Of a stretch of 27,261 nucleotides of DNA, positions 7,340 to 15,693 are shown piece by piece. Positions within the stretch are counted from its first letter, which is position 1. The number at the start of each line of letters is the position of its first letter. A program made the position numbers and the translations under genes. This DNA is from an uncultured Fidelibacterota bacterium (GTDB taxonomy: Bacteria > Fidelibacterota > Marinisomatia > Marinisomatales > UBA8229), in NCBI GenBank assembly GCA_913054425.1, contig CAJXJG010000004.1, positions 1-27,261 of the forward strand, written 5' to 3'. Below the pieces are notes generated by a model. That model saw only the letters and a list, made by a program, of their open reading frames with translations. It was not told the origin of the DNA and did no database searches.

Positions 7340-8089
7340 ATGAGAAATTTCAGAATCTTTAGGGGCGATAAGTCTGGTGGTAAAATGTTGGATTACCAAA
7401 TTGAAGTTGATAAAGGAATGGTAGTTCTTGATGCAATTCATCGTATCCAGACTGAACAGGCTAATGATTTAGCAGTGCGCTGGAATTGTAAAGCGGGTAA
7501 GTGTGGATCCTGTAGTGTTGAAATAAACGGAATACCAAAATTATCCTGCATGACGCGGATGAATGAATATGGTCCGGAAGAAACTGTATCCATTCGACCC
7601 CTGAAAACTTTTCCAATTATGAAGGACTTAGTCACAGATGTTTTATGGAACTATGAACAGAATAAGAAAATAGTACCATTCACGCCTGACCCAAATCTAA
7701 AAAACAAGAATGGTGACTATGTTATGATGCAGGAAGACATAGATCGTATACAGGAGTTTCGTAAGTGTATTGAATGTTTTTTATGTCAAAATGTTTGTCA
7801 TATATTAAGAGATCAAGGGAAAAAAGATAAATTTGTCGGCCCACGATTTATGATTCAATTGGCTGGCTTGGAAATGCATCCATTGGATACACAAGACAGG
7901 ATTCCGGCTATCAAGGAAAAATTTGGGTCTGGTATGTGCAATATTACCCGGTGCTGTACTGATGTTTGTCCGGAGCATATCCAGATCACAGATAATGCTA
8001 TTATTCCCCTCAAGGAGCGGGTAGTGGATAGATTTTATGATCCTGTTATTTGGCTATGGAGAAAGCTTTTCCGAAGGAAATCAGTTTAA
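7340..8089 (+). CDS. sdhB: Succinate dehydrogenase/fumarate reductase iron-sulfur subunit
   Basis: A 249-residue electron-relay subunit between SdhA and the membrane anchor. The N-terminal ferredoxin domain holds the 2Fe-2S ligands in CKAGKCGSC plus the Cys of KLSCMTRM. The C-terminal domain has CIECFLCQNVC and then CNITRCCTDVCPEHI for the 4Fe-4S and 3Fe-4S clusters. It lies 17 bp after sdhA and closes the sdhCAB operon. The length matches the Sdh1-type SdhB of about 248 residues. Only 20 bp separate its stop from that of the convergent tonB, and no obvious terminator hairpin is visible there. Confidence 0.95.
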   Translation: MRNFRIFRGDKSGGKMLDYQIEVDKGMVVLDAIHRIQTEQANDLAVRWNCKAGKCGSCSVEINGIPKLSCMTRMNEYGPEETVSIRPLKTFPIMKDLVTDVLWNYEQNKKIVPFTPDPNLKNKNGDYVMMQEDIDRIQEFRKCIECFLCQNVCHILRDQGKKDKFVGPRFMIQLAGLEMHPLDTQDRIPAIKEKFGSGMCNITRCCTDVCPEHIQITDNAIIPLKERVVDRFYDPVIWLWRKLFRRKSV

Positions 8090-8109
8090 ATTAGAAAGAG
8101 TTCTGGCTG

Positions 8110-8730
8110 TTATCCTTTTAGTTTAAAATTAACAGGGATTGAAATCCAGACCCCAACGGCCCTCTCTCTTTGTTTTGCTGGCCGGAAACGTGTCTTTCGG
8201 ATGGCTTCTATTGCCGCCTCATCTAGTCCAGTATTTGGAATTCCCTTAACGATTGTAGTTTCTATGACACGTCCTTTTTTGTCAATAAAAGCCTGGATAA
8301 ACACAGTACCTTCAATACCGGCTTCCTGGGCAATCTCTGGGTATTTTGGTCTGATGGGAGTTAGGGGGACCGGGGGATCGTCATAGGGGATAAATCTCAC
8401 CTGCGGACCGGAAGGCGGCGGAGGCGGGGCATCCCACGCCTCAAAATCGCCCAAGTTGGTTTCTTCAATAGTTAAATCATCTGCCAGATCTTCATCTTCA
8501 GATTCGATTGGTATCGAAGGACGTGCGGGGGGTGGAGGCCGTTCAATCTGCTGAGTCTGGGGGATGTCAATCTGTTCAATAATAATTTGATCATAATTTT
8601 CTTGTACTGTTTCACCAGTAAATCGTGGGAGGACAAAAAACAGAGAAAGTGAAAGGATCACACTCAATAAACCCGTAACTCGTATTACAAATGGAAAATG
8701 AAGTTTGAGTGGGAATTGTTCGGAAGGCAT
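8110..8730 (-). CDS. tonB: TonB family energy transducer
   Basis: A 206-residue inner-membrane-anchored, periplasm-spanning protein that transmits proton-motive energy to outer-membrane receptors. One N-terminal helix (about 15-35) is followed by proline clusters at 65-74 and 102-106 with an acidic stretch between them (ESEDEDLADD). The TonB C-terminal domain (about 125-206) shows RPKYPEIAQEAGIEGTV, DKKGRVIETTIVKG, LDEAAIEAIRKTRFRPA and a final IPVNFKLKG. The linker is acidic where E. coli TonB has Lys-Pro repeats. It is last in the exbB-exbD-exbD-tonB operon, 3 bp after the second exbD. Confidence 0.92.
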   Translation of the reverse strand: MPSEQFPLKLHFPFVIRVTGLLSVILSLSLFFVLPRFTGETVQENYDQIIIEQIDIPQTQQIERPPPPARPSIPIESEDEDLADDLTIEETNLGDFEAWDAPPPPPSGPQVRFIPYDDPPVPLTPIRPKYPEIAQEAGIEGTVFIQAFIDKKGRVIETTIVKGIPNTGLDEAAIEAIRKTRFRPAKQRERAVGVWISIPVNFKLKG

Positions 8731-8733
8731 AAA

Positions 8734-9144
8734 TTAATCAGGGGACATTTTTGTAGAATAGTTAAGCTTTAAAGCGTCTGCTTTTCTAAGCTCATTATGG
8801 ATGCCGGCGATCAAACCCATTCTTGCCTGCTCATCTGCCTTTAATGAAATAACAATCTGCGGATCTGCGACCCGTTTATCGTATATAATGTTTCGGATAT
8901 TTTTCATATTAAAGAGCCGATCTTCAATTGAAATTAATCCTTCCTTAGAAATCCAAATGTGTGAAGTGTGTCGTTTTGATTTAAGTTTTTCGATTCGTTT
9001 CGCTTTTGGAATTTCAATAGGTAAACCAGAATATTCTCTAAGAACAGTTGTCACCATAAAGAAAATTAATAACATGAATATTATATCAGGCATAGATGCT
9101 GTTGGAATTTCAGTGGAAAGAGTTGTTTTCCGGATAAATTTCAT
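8734..9144 (-). CDS. exbD: ExbD/TolR family biopolymer transport protein (second copy)
   Basis: 136 residues: a short cytoplasmic start, one helix beginning MPDIIFMLLIFFMVTT with the proton-path aspartate at Asp20, then a periplasmic domain. The start ATG overlaps the stop of the preceding exbD by one base (ATGA). Sequence differs clearly from the other ExbD (charged periplasmic KAKRIEKLKSKRH segment), so the two are paralogues that may form a mixed dimer within the ExbB ring (inference). Confidence 0.92.
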   Translation of the reverse strand: MKFIRKTTLSTEIPTASMPDIIFMLLIFFMVTTVLREYSGLPIEIPKAKRIEKLKSKRHTSHIWISKEGLISIEDRLFNMKNIRNIIYDKRVADPQIVISLKADEQARMGLIAGIHNELRKADALKLNYSTKMSPD

Positions 9145-9539
9145 CAGTCAGTTTCTGCGATTGAAATGCGGGTGGCATCTGCCATTTTAAGCTGATCTAT
9201 AATAGCTATATAATCTTTGTAACGAGTTTTTTCATGTGTTTTAACAGAAACGATCAGCTTGTTATTTTCTCTAAGCCTATCTTTTACTATACGGCTCACA
9301 TCTTTTGGGTTTACTGGTTCACCTCCCAGCAAAACCATTCCGGAGGAATTAATAAGGCAGTTTAAAATATTTTTTTTATTGATTTCAATTGTTTCGCCTT
9401 CTGGCGGCAATACTAAACCCAACCCTTTATCTATATCGATTGTTGTTGTAACCAGAAAAAAAATTAGGAGCAAAAAGGCAATATCCGCCATTGATGATGT
9501 TGGAATTTCTCCTCCTCTAAATCTGCGATTTATTCTCAT
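9144..9539 (-). CDS. exbD: ExbD/TolR family biopolymer transport protein (first copy)
   Basis: 131 residues with one N-terminal helix, MADIAFLLLIFFLVTT, carrying the conserved aspartate (Asp19) that couples proton flow to TonB. A periplasmic domain with VLPPEGETIEINKKNI and a C-terminal QLKMADATRISIAET follows. It starts 9 bp after exbB and is translationally coupled to the second exbD. Pairs of exbD genes behind one exbB are common in Bacteroidota-like genomes. Confidence 0.93.
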   Translation of the reverse strand: MRINRRFRGGEIPTSSMADIAFLLLIFFLVTTTIDIDKGLGLVLPPEGETIEINKKNILNCLINSSGMVLLGGEPVNPKDVSRIVKDRLRENNKLIVSVKTHEKTRYKDYIAIIDQLKMADATRISIAETD

Positions 9540-9548
9540 TTCAGCTGA

Positions 9549-10166
9549 TTATTTTTCGGTTAATTCCATGTCATAGAGTTGGTCTACGAGCCGAATAGAA
9601 TGTTCTTCCATATCCAGCACGAGTTTGTCAATTCGGGAAACAAAGTAATTCTGAAAAACCTGAATAATCATTGCGACGATTAATCCAAAAGCCGTGGTTA
9701 ATAGTGCTTGGGATATCCCACCGGCAACTACTGCTGGTGAAATATCATTTGCGGCCTTAATGGCATCAAACGCAGAAATCATTCCCACAACAGTTCCGGT
9801 AAAACCGATCATGGGGGCAATTGTAACAACGGCATTTAACCAAATCATATTTTTTTCGAGGAAGGCCATTTCCATCGGTCCGGCGTTCTGTATTGCTTTT
9901 TCCACTTCAGCTATACCATGATGTCGTCGGGAGAGGCCGGCATGGAATACTTTAGCAACGGGCCCTTGGGTACGGTCACAAAGTTGAACAGCCTCATCAA
10001 CTTTGCCACCTTTGATTTTTTCTGAAATTTCATCGAAAAACTTTTGTGCGTCAATTGATGACATTAGTAAAGAATACAATCTCTCAGCTGAGATTGCAAA
10101 TCCAAACAATAGTGTAATTAAAATGGGCCACATAAATGGACCGCCATTTACAAAATATTCAATCAT
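9549..10166 (-). CDS. exbB: MotA/TolQ/ExbB proton channel family protein
   Basis: Inner-membrane proton channel subunit that energises TonB, 205 residues. Three membrane segments are visible: FMWPILITLLFGFAISAERLY near the start, then NAVVTIAPMIGFTGTVVGMISAF (about 110-132) and AGGISQALLTTAFGLIVAMIIQVF (about 147-170); the latter two hold the conserved Pro/Gly/Thr pore residues of the family. A GGAGG ribosome site (10172-10176) lies 5 bases before the ATG. It heads the exbB-exbD-exbD-tonB operon and lies 56 bp after the S41 protease gene. Confidence 0.94.
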   Translation of the reverse strand: MIEYFVNGGPFMWPILITLLFGFAISAERLYSLLMSSIDAQKFFDEISEKIKGGKVDEAVQLCDRTQGPVAKVFHAGLSRRHHGIAEVEKAIQNAGPMEMAFLEKNMIWLNAVVTIAPMIGFTGTVVGMISAFDAIKAANDISPAVVAGGISQALLTTAFGLIVAMIIQVFQNYFVSRIDKLVLDMEEHSIRLVDQLYDMELTEK

Positions 10167-10222
10167 CTAATCCTCCAATGAATTAATTGGTTATTTTTTT
10201 TCCTTATAGAAATTATGAGAAT

Positions 10223-11875
10223 TTAAGGGTTATCATTAATGAAAGCAGAGGCTTCTTCAAAATATTTTAAAGCTTCTATTACTTGGTTATCCGTTCGTCT
10301 GCGGATTCCCCAGGTTTCGTTGTTTCCCCAGAGTATTCCTGCAAACTCTGCTTTCAGGTGGTTCATGATATAATTTTTATTGTTATGTGTTGCTGTTGAG
10401 TCATAGTGAATGTCCTCTTGTTTTAAATAGAGCAGAAAATTCTGAAATTCATATTCTGGCAAGGACCAATGATCCCGAAATTTTGTATAATTATTAAGTT
10501 CTTCTGTTGTATCCTTTTCGACCTTATTATTACTAAAATAAATGGACGCCCAGTTAAATAAGGGACGCTTAGAGTTTGAAAGAAGCTTATATGTTTCATT
10601 TTCTATATGAGCATCCCTTGGTATATAAATATCAGGTGTGATTCCTCCTCCCCCATAAACAATACGCCCAGATCGAGTAAGATATTTAGGGCGAAGTTCC
10701 TTCAGAGAATCAATTGTTTTCTCACGATCTTTTTCATATAATTTAAGATAATATTGATCATCGCCACCCTTTGTATATGGTCGCTGGATTAGCCGTCCGC
10801 TCGGTGTAAAGTATCGTGCAATTGTTATACGAATAGCTGACCCGTCCTTTAGTGGAAGTTGTCTTTGGACAAGGCCCTTCCCAAATGTCGTTTCGCCAGC
10901 GATGAGTCCTCGGTCAATATCTTGTATTGCCCCGGAAACAATTTCACTTGCGCTGGCAGATCCCCTGTTTACTAGAACAATTAACGGAATATTTCCATCA
11001 CCTACACGAGGATCAGCGAAAAAGACCTGTTCTGCATCTTTACGCTTTCCTTTTGTAAAAACAATTGTATCTCTCTCGGTAATAAATAAATCGGCAATTC
11101 CAGCTGCCTGTTCAAGATATCCACCACTATTATTTCGTAGATCGAAAAGCAGTCTGGTCATGCCCTGTTTTTTCAATTTTTCAATAGATTTTTTTACTTC
11201 TGCAGCAGTTGTCGCAGAGAATCGTGTTAACCAGATATAGCCAGTAGAATCGTCATACATTATTGAGGCTCGAACGCTGTAAATAGGAATATTGTCGCGT
11301 ATAATAGTTACTTCAAAAGGATCATCGAGTCCAATTCTCCGGACAGTTATATCTACGGATGTTCCTTTTTTTCCACGGAGATATTTAAAAACCTGATCTT
11401 TGGTTATATTATAGGCATCTTTACCATTAATAGAAATGATTTGATCCCCCGGAAGAAGACCTGCCCGTTCTGATGGACTATCAGCCACAGGTGAAATAAC
11501 AGTAATATAGCCACCAAGAACATCAAATTCAATACCAATTCCTTGAAATGTACCCTTAAATTTTTCGTCAATATCTTCCAGCTTCTTGGCTGGGATATAA
11601 ACCGAGTGAGGATCTAATTCTTTCATCATTCCCTTAAATGCGCCTTCCATCAGGTTATCTAGTTCTACTGTATCAAAATAGTACTGGTTAATAAATTGAA
11701 GTATTTGGTTTAAGACCTGCATTTTTGATCTGATAATTTTGTATGAGTCTTTTCCCTGTGAATAGAGATCACGGGTGAAAGGCGTTATAAGAATGATTAT
11801 GACGAACCCGGCACAGAGAAGTGGCAGTAGTTTTTTCGGCTTTATTTTTGTCATTTTTTGGTATTTTTGAGTCAA
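10223..11875 (-). CDS. ctpA: Carboxy-terminal processing protease, S41 family with PDZ domain
   Basis: Periplasmic serine protease, 550 residues. An N-terminal signal/anchor helix (about 14-32) precedes the PDZ domain (about 90-170, with GIGIEFDVLGGYITVISPV and SPSERAGLLPGDQIISING). The protease core has LLFDLRNNSGGYLEQA, GSASASEIVSGAIQD and TTFGKGLVQ. By comparison with E. coli Prc spacing, the catalytic Ser is residue 308 and the Lys is residue 333, 25 positions later. The C-terminal extension after about residue 440 is not recognised. It lies just upstream of exbB on the same strand and is divergent from the exported protein at 12067. Confidence 0.93.
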   Translation of the reverse strand: MTQKYQKMTKIKPKKLLPLLCAGFVIIILITPFTRDLYSQGKDSYKIIRSKMQVLNQILQFINQYYFDTVELDNLMEGAFKGMMKELDPHSVYIPAKKLEDIDEKFKGTFQGIGIEFDVLGGYITVISPVADSPSERAGLLPGDQIISINGKDAYNITKDQVFKYLRGKKGTSVDITVRRIGLDDPFEVTIIRDNIPIYSVRASIMYDDSTGYIWLTRFSATTAAEVKKSIEKLKKQGMTRLLFDLRNNSGGYLEQAAGIADLFITERDTIVFTKGKRKDAEQVFFADPRVGDGNIPLIVLVNRGSASASEIVSGAIQDIDRGLIAGETTFGKGLVQRQLPLKDGSAIRITIARYFTPSGRLIQRPYTKGGDDQYYLKLYEKDREKTIDSLKELRPKYLTRSGRIVYGGGGITPDIYIPRDAHIENETYKLLSNSKRPLFNWASIYFSNNKVEKDTTEELNNYTKFRDHWSLPEYEFQNFLLYLKQEDIHYDSTATHNNKNYIMNHLKAEFAGILWGNNETWGIRRRTDNQVIEALKYFEEASAFINDNP

Positions 11876-11921
11876 TAGACTGGCGAATATAACAACGATC
11901 TTTAGGAAAAACAGGGGCTTT

Positions 11922-11968
11922 TCCTTGTTTTATGTAAGACTGGTAAACTATATTTCATAAAACAAGGA
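11922..11968. repeat. Perfect 13-bp inverted repeat in divergent intergenic region
   Basis: The left arm TCCTTGTTTTATG (11922-11934) and right arm CATAAAACAAGGA (11956-11968) are exact reverse complements, separated by 21 bases. It sits between the divergent ctpA-like gene and the FG-GAP-like gene, about 47 bp from the first and 98 bp from the second. No T-run follows on either strand, so it does not look like an intrinsic terminator. It may be an operator, an RNA hairpin in a 5' leader or a small mobile-repeat relic. Confidence 0.75.
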
Positions 11969-12066
11969 GCACCCTAGAATCGTATAAAATTCAGCTTTCG
12001 CCTTTCTGTTGTGTTCTCCTCTAAATTAATTTGTTTATCACAATTTGAGCTAAAGATATTTATTTT

Positions 12067-13935
12067 TTGATTAGAAGAAGAAAAACAAACCCCTTTATTG
12101 GATTATTATTTCTGATTTCTTTGTCTGGTGGGCCCCTTTATGTTGATGGTACATATGATTTAGATGAAGATAGTCTTAGTGAACTTCTATTGTTCTATGA
12201 TGAGAAAGAAGGCGGAAAAATTCAATATATTGAAATAGAAGAGAATGGAAGTCACACTCTTTTATGGTCCTTTATGCCTGCAGAAGATATTTTAGGACAT
12301 ATATCAAGTGTTAAAATGGTTGATCTGGACAATGATAATGTACCGGAGATTATTGCAATATTAAGAACTGAGTTAAGAAATAAAAACAACAACGATCCCT
12401 GGCTGCTTTTATTTAAATGGGAAGGACAAACCTTTTCATCGTTACCAATAAAGCTTTATGAGGATGACTTATCGTTTGGTCGCACTCGTCCATCAAATTT
12501 TGTAGTATTAAATAATGATGATATGACTACTGCCCTGGGGGTAGCATTTTCCACGCCCTCGAGAACCGGGGGGATTTTTAACCTCAATTTAATTGACAAC
12601 AGAATTCATCTAACAGATTTCAGGCTGATTGAGTCTTCTGTTATTGGCAATGGATATGGAAGGGTGTTTATTGGGTCCTTTGAACATAAAGAAAAAAATA
12701 AAATTGTCTTATTTACACTGGAAGCTAATTTAATCAAGATAAGTTTATATAATGTACAAGACGGCAGCAATCCGTTACAGGAAATTTATTCGGATGTTTT
12801 TAGTCTTAATGGAGCAAGGCAATTCTTTGCGCCGGGGATTGTGACAATTGATGAAGACATGAATGGAAACGAGGAGTTGTTGTTGCCATTTTTGAATGGT
12901 GAAGTAGTAACACTTTCGATTGACAGCGGGAAAATGATATTAAAGCCAAGTTCTTTTAGTAAAAAACCGTTATTTTTCTTAAATAAGGGAGTTAGTGAAA
13001 AAGAAATAAACAGCTTTGTTTTAGCGAGGATTGAAGATGGGCTTTATAGGTCGTCATTGGTTCCGAAAACCATTGAAATGCTAACTGAAAAAGCAGAAGA
13101 AAGTCTTGTGTTGGAATCTGATAGTTTAATCTTGCCAACTGCAGTGGTTTCTTTAGACCCGAAGATATCTACGGTAGCCGATGCTGTAGGAGAAACGCAC
13201 CCAGTAGTTGGCACTGCTATTATAGAGGAACAGGATCTTCGTACAAATCTCCGAAAAACGGCTAAAGAAGAAGATTCCATTGAACAGTCCTCATTTTCAG
13301 ATTATTACAGTATTTCAATAGCGATAGAGAAGGAAAAAGAGGCTCTTCATTTTAGTTCTAATGGGGACAATGTTTTTTCTGTTAAAATAGATACATCTTT
13401 AGAAAAAATTGCAATACATAGAATCAGTCTTGATATGGAAAAAATGACAGGAAGAAATAAAGCAAACTTTGAATACAAAATTGAAAGATCTGCGGATGGT
13501 CCTGTCACTCGGATTTCATTAACCCATGATTTAAAAACAAACATGTTATTAGTTTCAAAATCACCGGTATCAAGCGCCATACCACAATCTTTCAATCCGG
13601 AAGTCTTGGATTCTCGATTACATAAATATCCTGAATATTTATTTGATGGATTTCCGACAACAATTTCAATGGAGTCTTTTGATGGTGGTATCCAATTTAA
13701 GATTGAAGAAGAGGTGGAGATTACCGAACATGTTCCCTTTATTGAAATGGTGAGCCCCTCAGACCCTCCACAAAAATTTAAGATGTATTTTAAATCGGGG
13801 AATTTCCAATCCATAAAGAGTGTTGTAAGGGTTCGGAAAAGCGGATCGAGAAAAACGGTGTCCCGGATTGAGTTTATAGGAGAGGCAAATCCAATTGTAA
13901 TCCAGGTTTCTTTGGGTGAGCTCCCCCGGCAGTAG
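12067..13935 (+). CDS. Exported protein with FG-GAP/VCBS-like repeats, function unknown
   Basis: 622 residues from TTG 12067. This start is chosen because the frame opens only at 12049 and the TTG begins a signal-like segment: basic RRRK, then hydrophobic FIGLLFLISLS. Calcium-binding-like repeat motifs occur as YDLDEDSLSEL (30-40), VDLDNDNVPEIIAI (about 85-98) and DEDMNGNEELLLPF (about 262-275), as in FG-GAP/VCBS beta-propellers, so the first half is probably a propeller. The second half (about 400-622) is beta-rich without a family I recognise. There is no ribosome site of note. It is probably periplasmic or outer-membrane associated. It stands alone between the divergent protease and the convergent lpxK. 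Confidence 0.7.
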   Translation: MIRRRKTNPFIGLLFLISLSGGPLYVDGTYDLDEDSLSELLLFYDEKEGGKIQYIEIEENGSHTLLWSFMPAEDILGHISSVKMVDLDNDNVPEIIAILRTELRNKNNNDPWLLLFKWEGQTFSSLPIKLYEDDLSFGRTRPSNFVVLNNDDMTTALGVAFSTPSRTGGIFNLNLIDNRIHLTDFRLIESSVIGNGYGRVFIGSFEHKEKNKIVLFTLEANLIKISLYNVQDGSNPLQEIYSDVFSLNGARQFFAPGIVTIDEDMNGNEELLLPFLNGEVVTLSIDSGKMILKPSSFSKKPLFFLNKGVSEKEINSFVLARIEDGLYRSSLVPKTIEMLTEKAEESLVLESDSLILPTAVVSLDPKISTVADAVGETHPVVGTAIIEEQDLRTNLRKTAKEEDSIEQSSFSDYYSISIAIEKEKEALHFSSNGDNVFSVKIDTSLEKIAIHRISLDMEKMTGRNKANFEYKIERSADGPVTRISLTHDLKTNMLLVSKSPVSSAIPQSFNPEVLDSRLHKYPEYLFDGFPTTISMESFDGGIQFKIEEEVEITEHVPFIEMVSPSDPPQKFKMYFKSGNFQSIKSVVRVRKSGSRKTVSRIEFIGEANPIVIQVSLGELPRQ

Positions 13936-14006
13936 TTCTTCTTCAATCCCAGCAAATCAAACAGGAATAATGTTTATAAAAGGTTCGTTATGGTGATCTA
14001 TTTTTT

Positions 14007-15071
14007 TTAATTGTTAATACCAATCTTATCAATGAAATTGCTTATTATTTGAAAACCTTGGTCTTCGATGTTTAACCCAATGCGTAGTGCGTGGATGGGC
14101 ATGTCTCTTGAAAAATCCTTTAATTTTAATAGATCCTTTTCTGTTGTTATAATTAAGTCAGCATTAACTTCTTCCTTTATTTTTCTAATTGCTTTCAAAT
14201 CATTTTTTGTGTAAGAATAATGATCACGATAGATTAAATATTTCAAAATGTCTGCACCGGTTTTCTGCACCAGGCTGTGAAAACCATCAGGATCTCCTAT
14301 CGCCGATACTAGAAGAACGCGCGTTCCCTTTAATTTCTTTACGGACATTGTAGTGTTATTATGGCAATTCACAAGGGCTGGATTTAAATCAATAGAACTG
14401 TAAAAAAAGGGGAGGCTTGTTTTTTCTAATTTATTCTTTATGAATGAAGATTCCTCTGTCAGGTTTGTTTTCGATAAAAGCACCAAATCAGCCCTTTTAA
14501 TGCAGGACCAGGGCTCTCTTAAATTTCCCGTCGGGAGGAGTTTGTGATCTTTTGGGCGATCGCTGGAATTGACTAACACAATATCAACATCCCGGTAGAG
14601 CGAGTTATGTTGAAATGCATCATCAAGAAGAATAATATCCGGATTGAAATGTTCTACGAGAAAAGAACCGCCGCGAAATCGTTTTTTATCTACGACAATT
14701 GGTATTCCTTCCAGCTTTTTTGCCATTAAAGCAGGTTCATCACCACACAATTCCCAGGGTGGTGGTTCAGAAAATCCATCTGTAACAAGCAAAAATCCGG
14801 AGCTTTTACGTCTATAACCCCTGCTTAGAATTCCAACGGATATTCCCCTTTTTTGGAAAAAACGTGTTAGTGTAATTATCAAGGGGGTTTTTCCGGTTCC
14901 TCCTGTGCTGATGTTTCCAACGCTTATTACCTTACAAGGAAGTTTTCGTTTGGAGAGAACCCCCAGCTTGAATAAAAAGTCTCTCCAAAGAAGGATTCCC
15001 AAAAAAAGCACAGAAAACGGAGCTAATAGCGGACGAACATATTCTAGTTTTTTATGTTTATTAAAGAGCAC
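14007..15071 (-). CDS. lpxK: Tetraacyldisaccharide 4'-kinase (lipid A synthesis)
   Basis: Inner-membrane kinase phosphorylating the 4' position of the tetraacyl disaccharide to give lipid IVA. An N-terminal helix with LLAPFSVLFLGILLW precedes the P-loop VGNISTGGTGKTPLI (about 51-65), then ILSRGYRRKSSGF, CGDEPALMAKK, ILLDDAFQHNSLYRD and TTEKDLLKL, all typical of LpxK. Start codons TTG (15092), TTG (15080) and GTG (15071) are in frame. GTG 15071 is preferred (354 residues) because AGAAGG at 15081-15086 lies 9 bases upstream and the N-terminal length then fits the family. It overlaps the preceding acyltransferase gene by 11 bp. Last gene of the lipid A operon. Confidence 0.92.
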   Translation of the reverse strand: MLFNKHKKLEYVRPLLAPFSVLFLGILLWRDFLFKLGVLSKRKLPCKVISVGNISTGGTGKTPLIITLTRFFQKRGISVGILSRGYRRKSSGFLLVTDGFSEPPPWELCGDEPALMAKKLEGIPIVVDKKRFRGGSFLVEHFNPDIILLDDAFQHNSLYRDVDIVLVNSSDRPKDHKLLPTGNLREPWSCIKRADLVLLSKTNLTEESSFIKNKLEKTSLPFFYSSIDLNPALVNCHNNTTMSVKKLKGTRVLLVSAIGDPDGFHSLVQKTGADILKYLIYRDHYSYTKNDLKAIRKIKEEVNADLIITTEKDLLKLKDFSRDMPIHALRIGLNIEDQGFQIISNFIDKIGINN

Positions 15072-15693
15072 GCTTTTCAACCTTCTTTTCAAGGTCGTCT
15101 ATGGCTTTCTTTAATTTCTTCACGCATAAATCGAAATCCTCTGATTCTGAGAATTCCAATGGTTCTCCATAAATGAATTCTATTCTGGAAAATGGTTTCC
15201 CAACATAAAACGTGTCCCAGTTTGTGAAACCCCAGCGACGTTTGGATTGTCCCATAGCAGGTAGAATAACCGCATTTGTTTTTTGTGCTGCACGAATTAT
15301 ACCCGGCTTGGGTATTTTAGCCGGCCCCTTAGGACCGTCTGGAGTGAGAACGACTACATTTCCATTGTCTGCAAGAATATTGACCATTTCTTTGTAAACT
15401 TCTTTTCCTTGGTCAGAGCTAGATCCTCGCAGGAGTTTCCACCCCATTCGGTTGCCGATTTTAGAGATGAGATCGGCATCTTTATGCATGCCTGCTAAAC
15501 CATAATAATGATTTCCTGCTAAATCCATAAAGGTTGGCAACAGGTGACTGTGCCAAGTGGCAACAATTACAGATTTCCCTTCAGCTAGTAGGGATTTGAT
15601 CCGGTGTTTGCCTTCAATATTCCATGTGCTTGTTCCATATAGAAATTTTAAGAGCCACTTTCCTAAAAACCCGACACATATAGATTTTAACAC
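15061..15693 (-). CDS. Lysophospholipid acyltransferase family protein, DUF374 type
   Basis: 210 residues. DUF374 proteins are a branch of the acyltransferases, often found among lipid A genes. Motifs: SVIVATWHSHLLPTFMD (histidine-containing block I, about 44-60), SKIGNRMGWKLLRGSSSDQG, VVVLTPDGPKGPAKIPKPG (about 113-131) and VILPAMG, all standard for DUF374. It starts with GTG at 15693, inside the end of lpxB (7 bp overlap), and overlaps lpxK at its 3' end. Position between lpxB and lpxK suggests acylation of a lipid A precursor or another late step, but the acceptor is inference. The C-terminal tail is a charged helix (KKLKKAIDDLEKKVEKR). Confidence 0.88.
   Translation of the reverse strand: MLKSICVGFLGKWLLKFLYGTSTWNIEGKHRIKSLLAEGKSVIVATWHSHLLPTFMDLAGNHYYGLAGMHKDADLISKIGNRMGWKLLRGSSSDQGKEVYKEMVNILADNGNVVVLTPDGPKGPAKIPKPGIIRAAQKTNAVILPAMGQSKRRWGFTNWDTFYVGKPFSRIEFIYGEPLEFSESEDFDLCVKKLKKAIDDLEKKVEKRAL
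15081..15086 (-). promoter_or_regulatory. Ribosome binding site deciding the lpxK start
   Basis: AGAAGG on the minus strand, 9 bases before GTG 15071, inside the end of the upstream acyltransferase gene. It supports the GTG over the two in-frame TTG codons at 15092 and 15080, which lack such a site at proper distance. Confidence 0.5.

Noticed and set aside
7007..7441. Minus-strand open frame of 144 codons over the sdhA end and sdhB start
   Set aside because: Both genes on the plus strand are certain and the antisense translation has no recognisable pattern.
13347..13955. Minus-strand open frame of 202 codons opposite the FG-GAP-like gene
   Set aside because: Long, but the opposite strand carries the signal peptide and repeat motifs; this translation has no domain and extends only to the neighbouring gap.
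13936..14006. Possible terminator between the convergent FG-GAP-like gene and lpxK
   Set aside because: There is a T-run but no stem of useful length before it on either strand.
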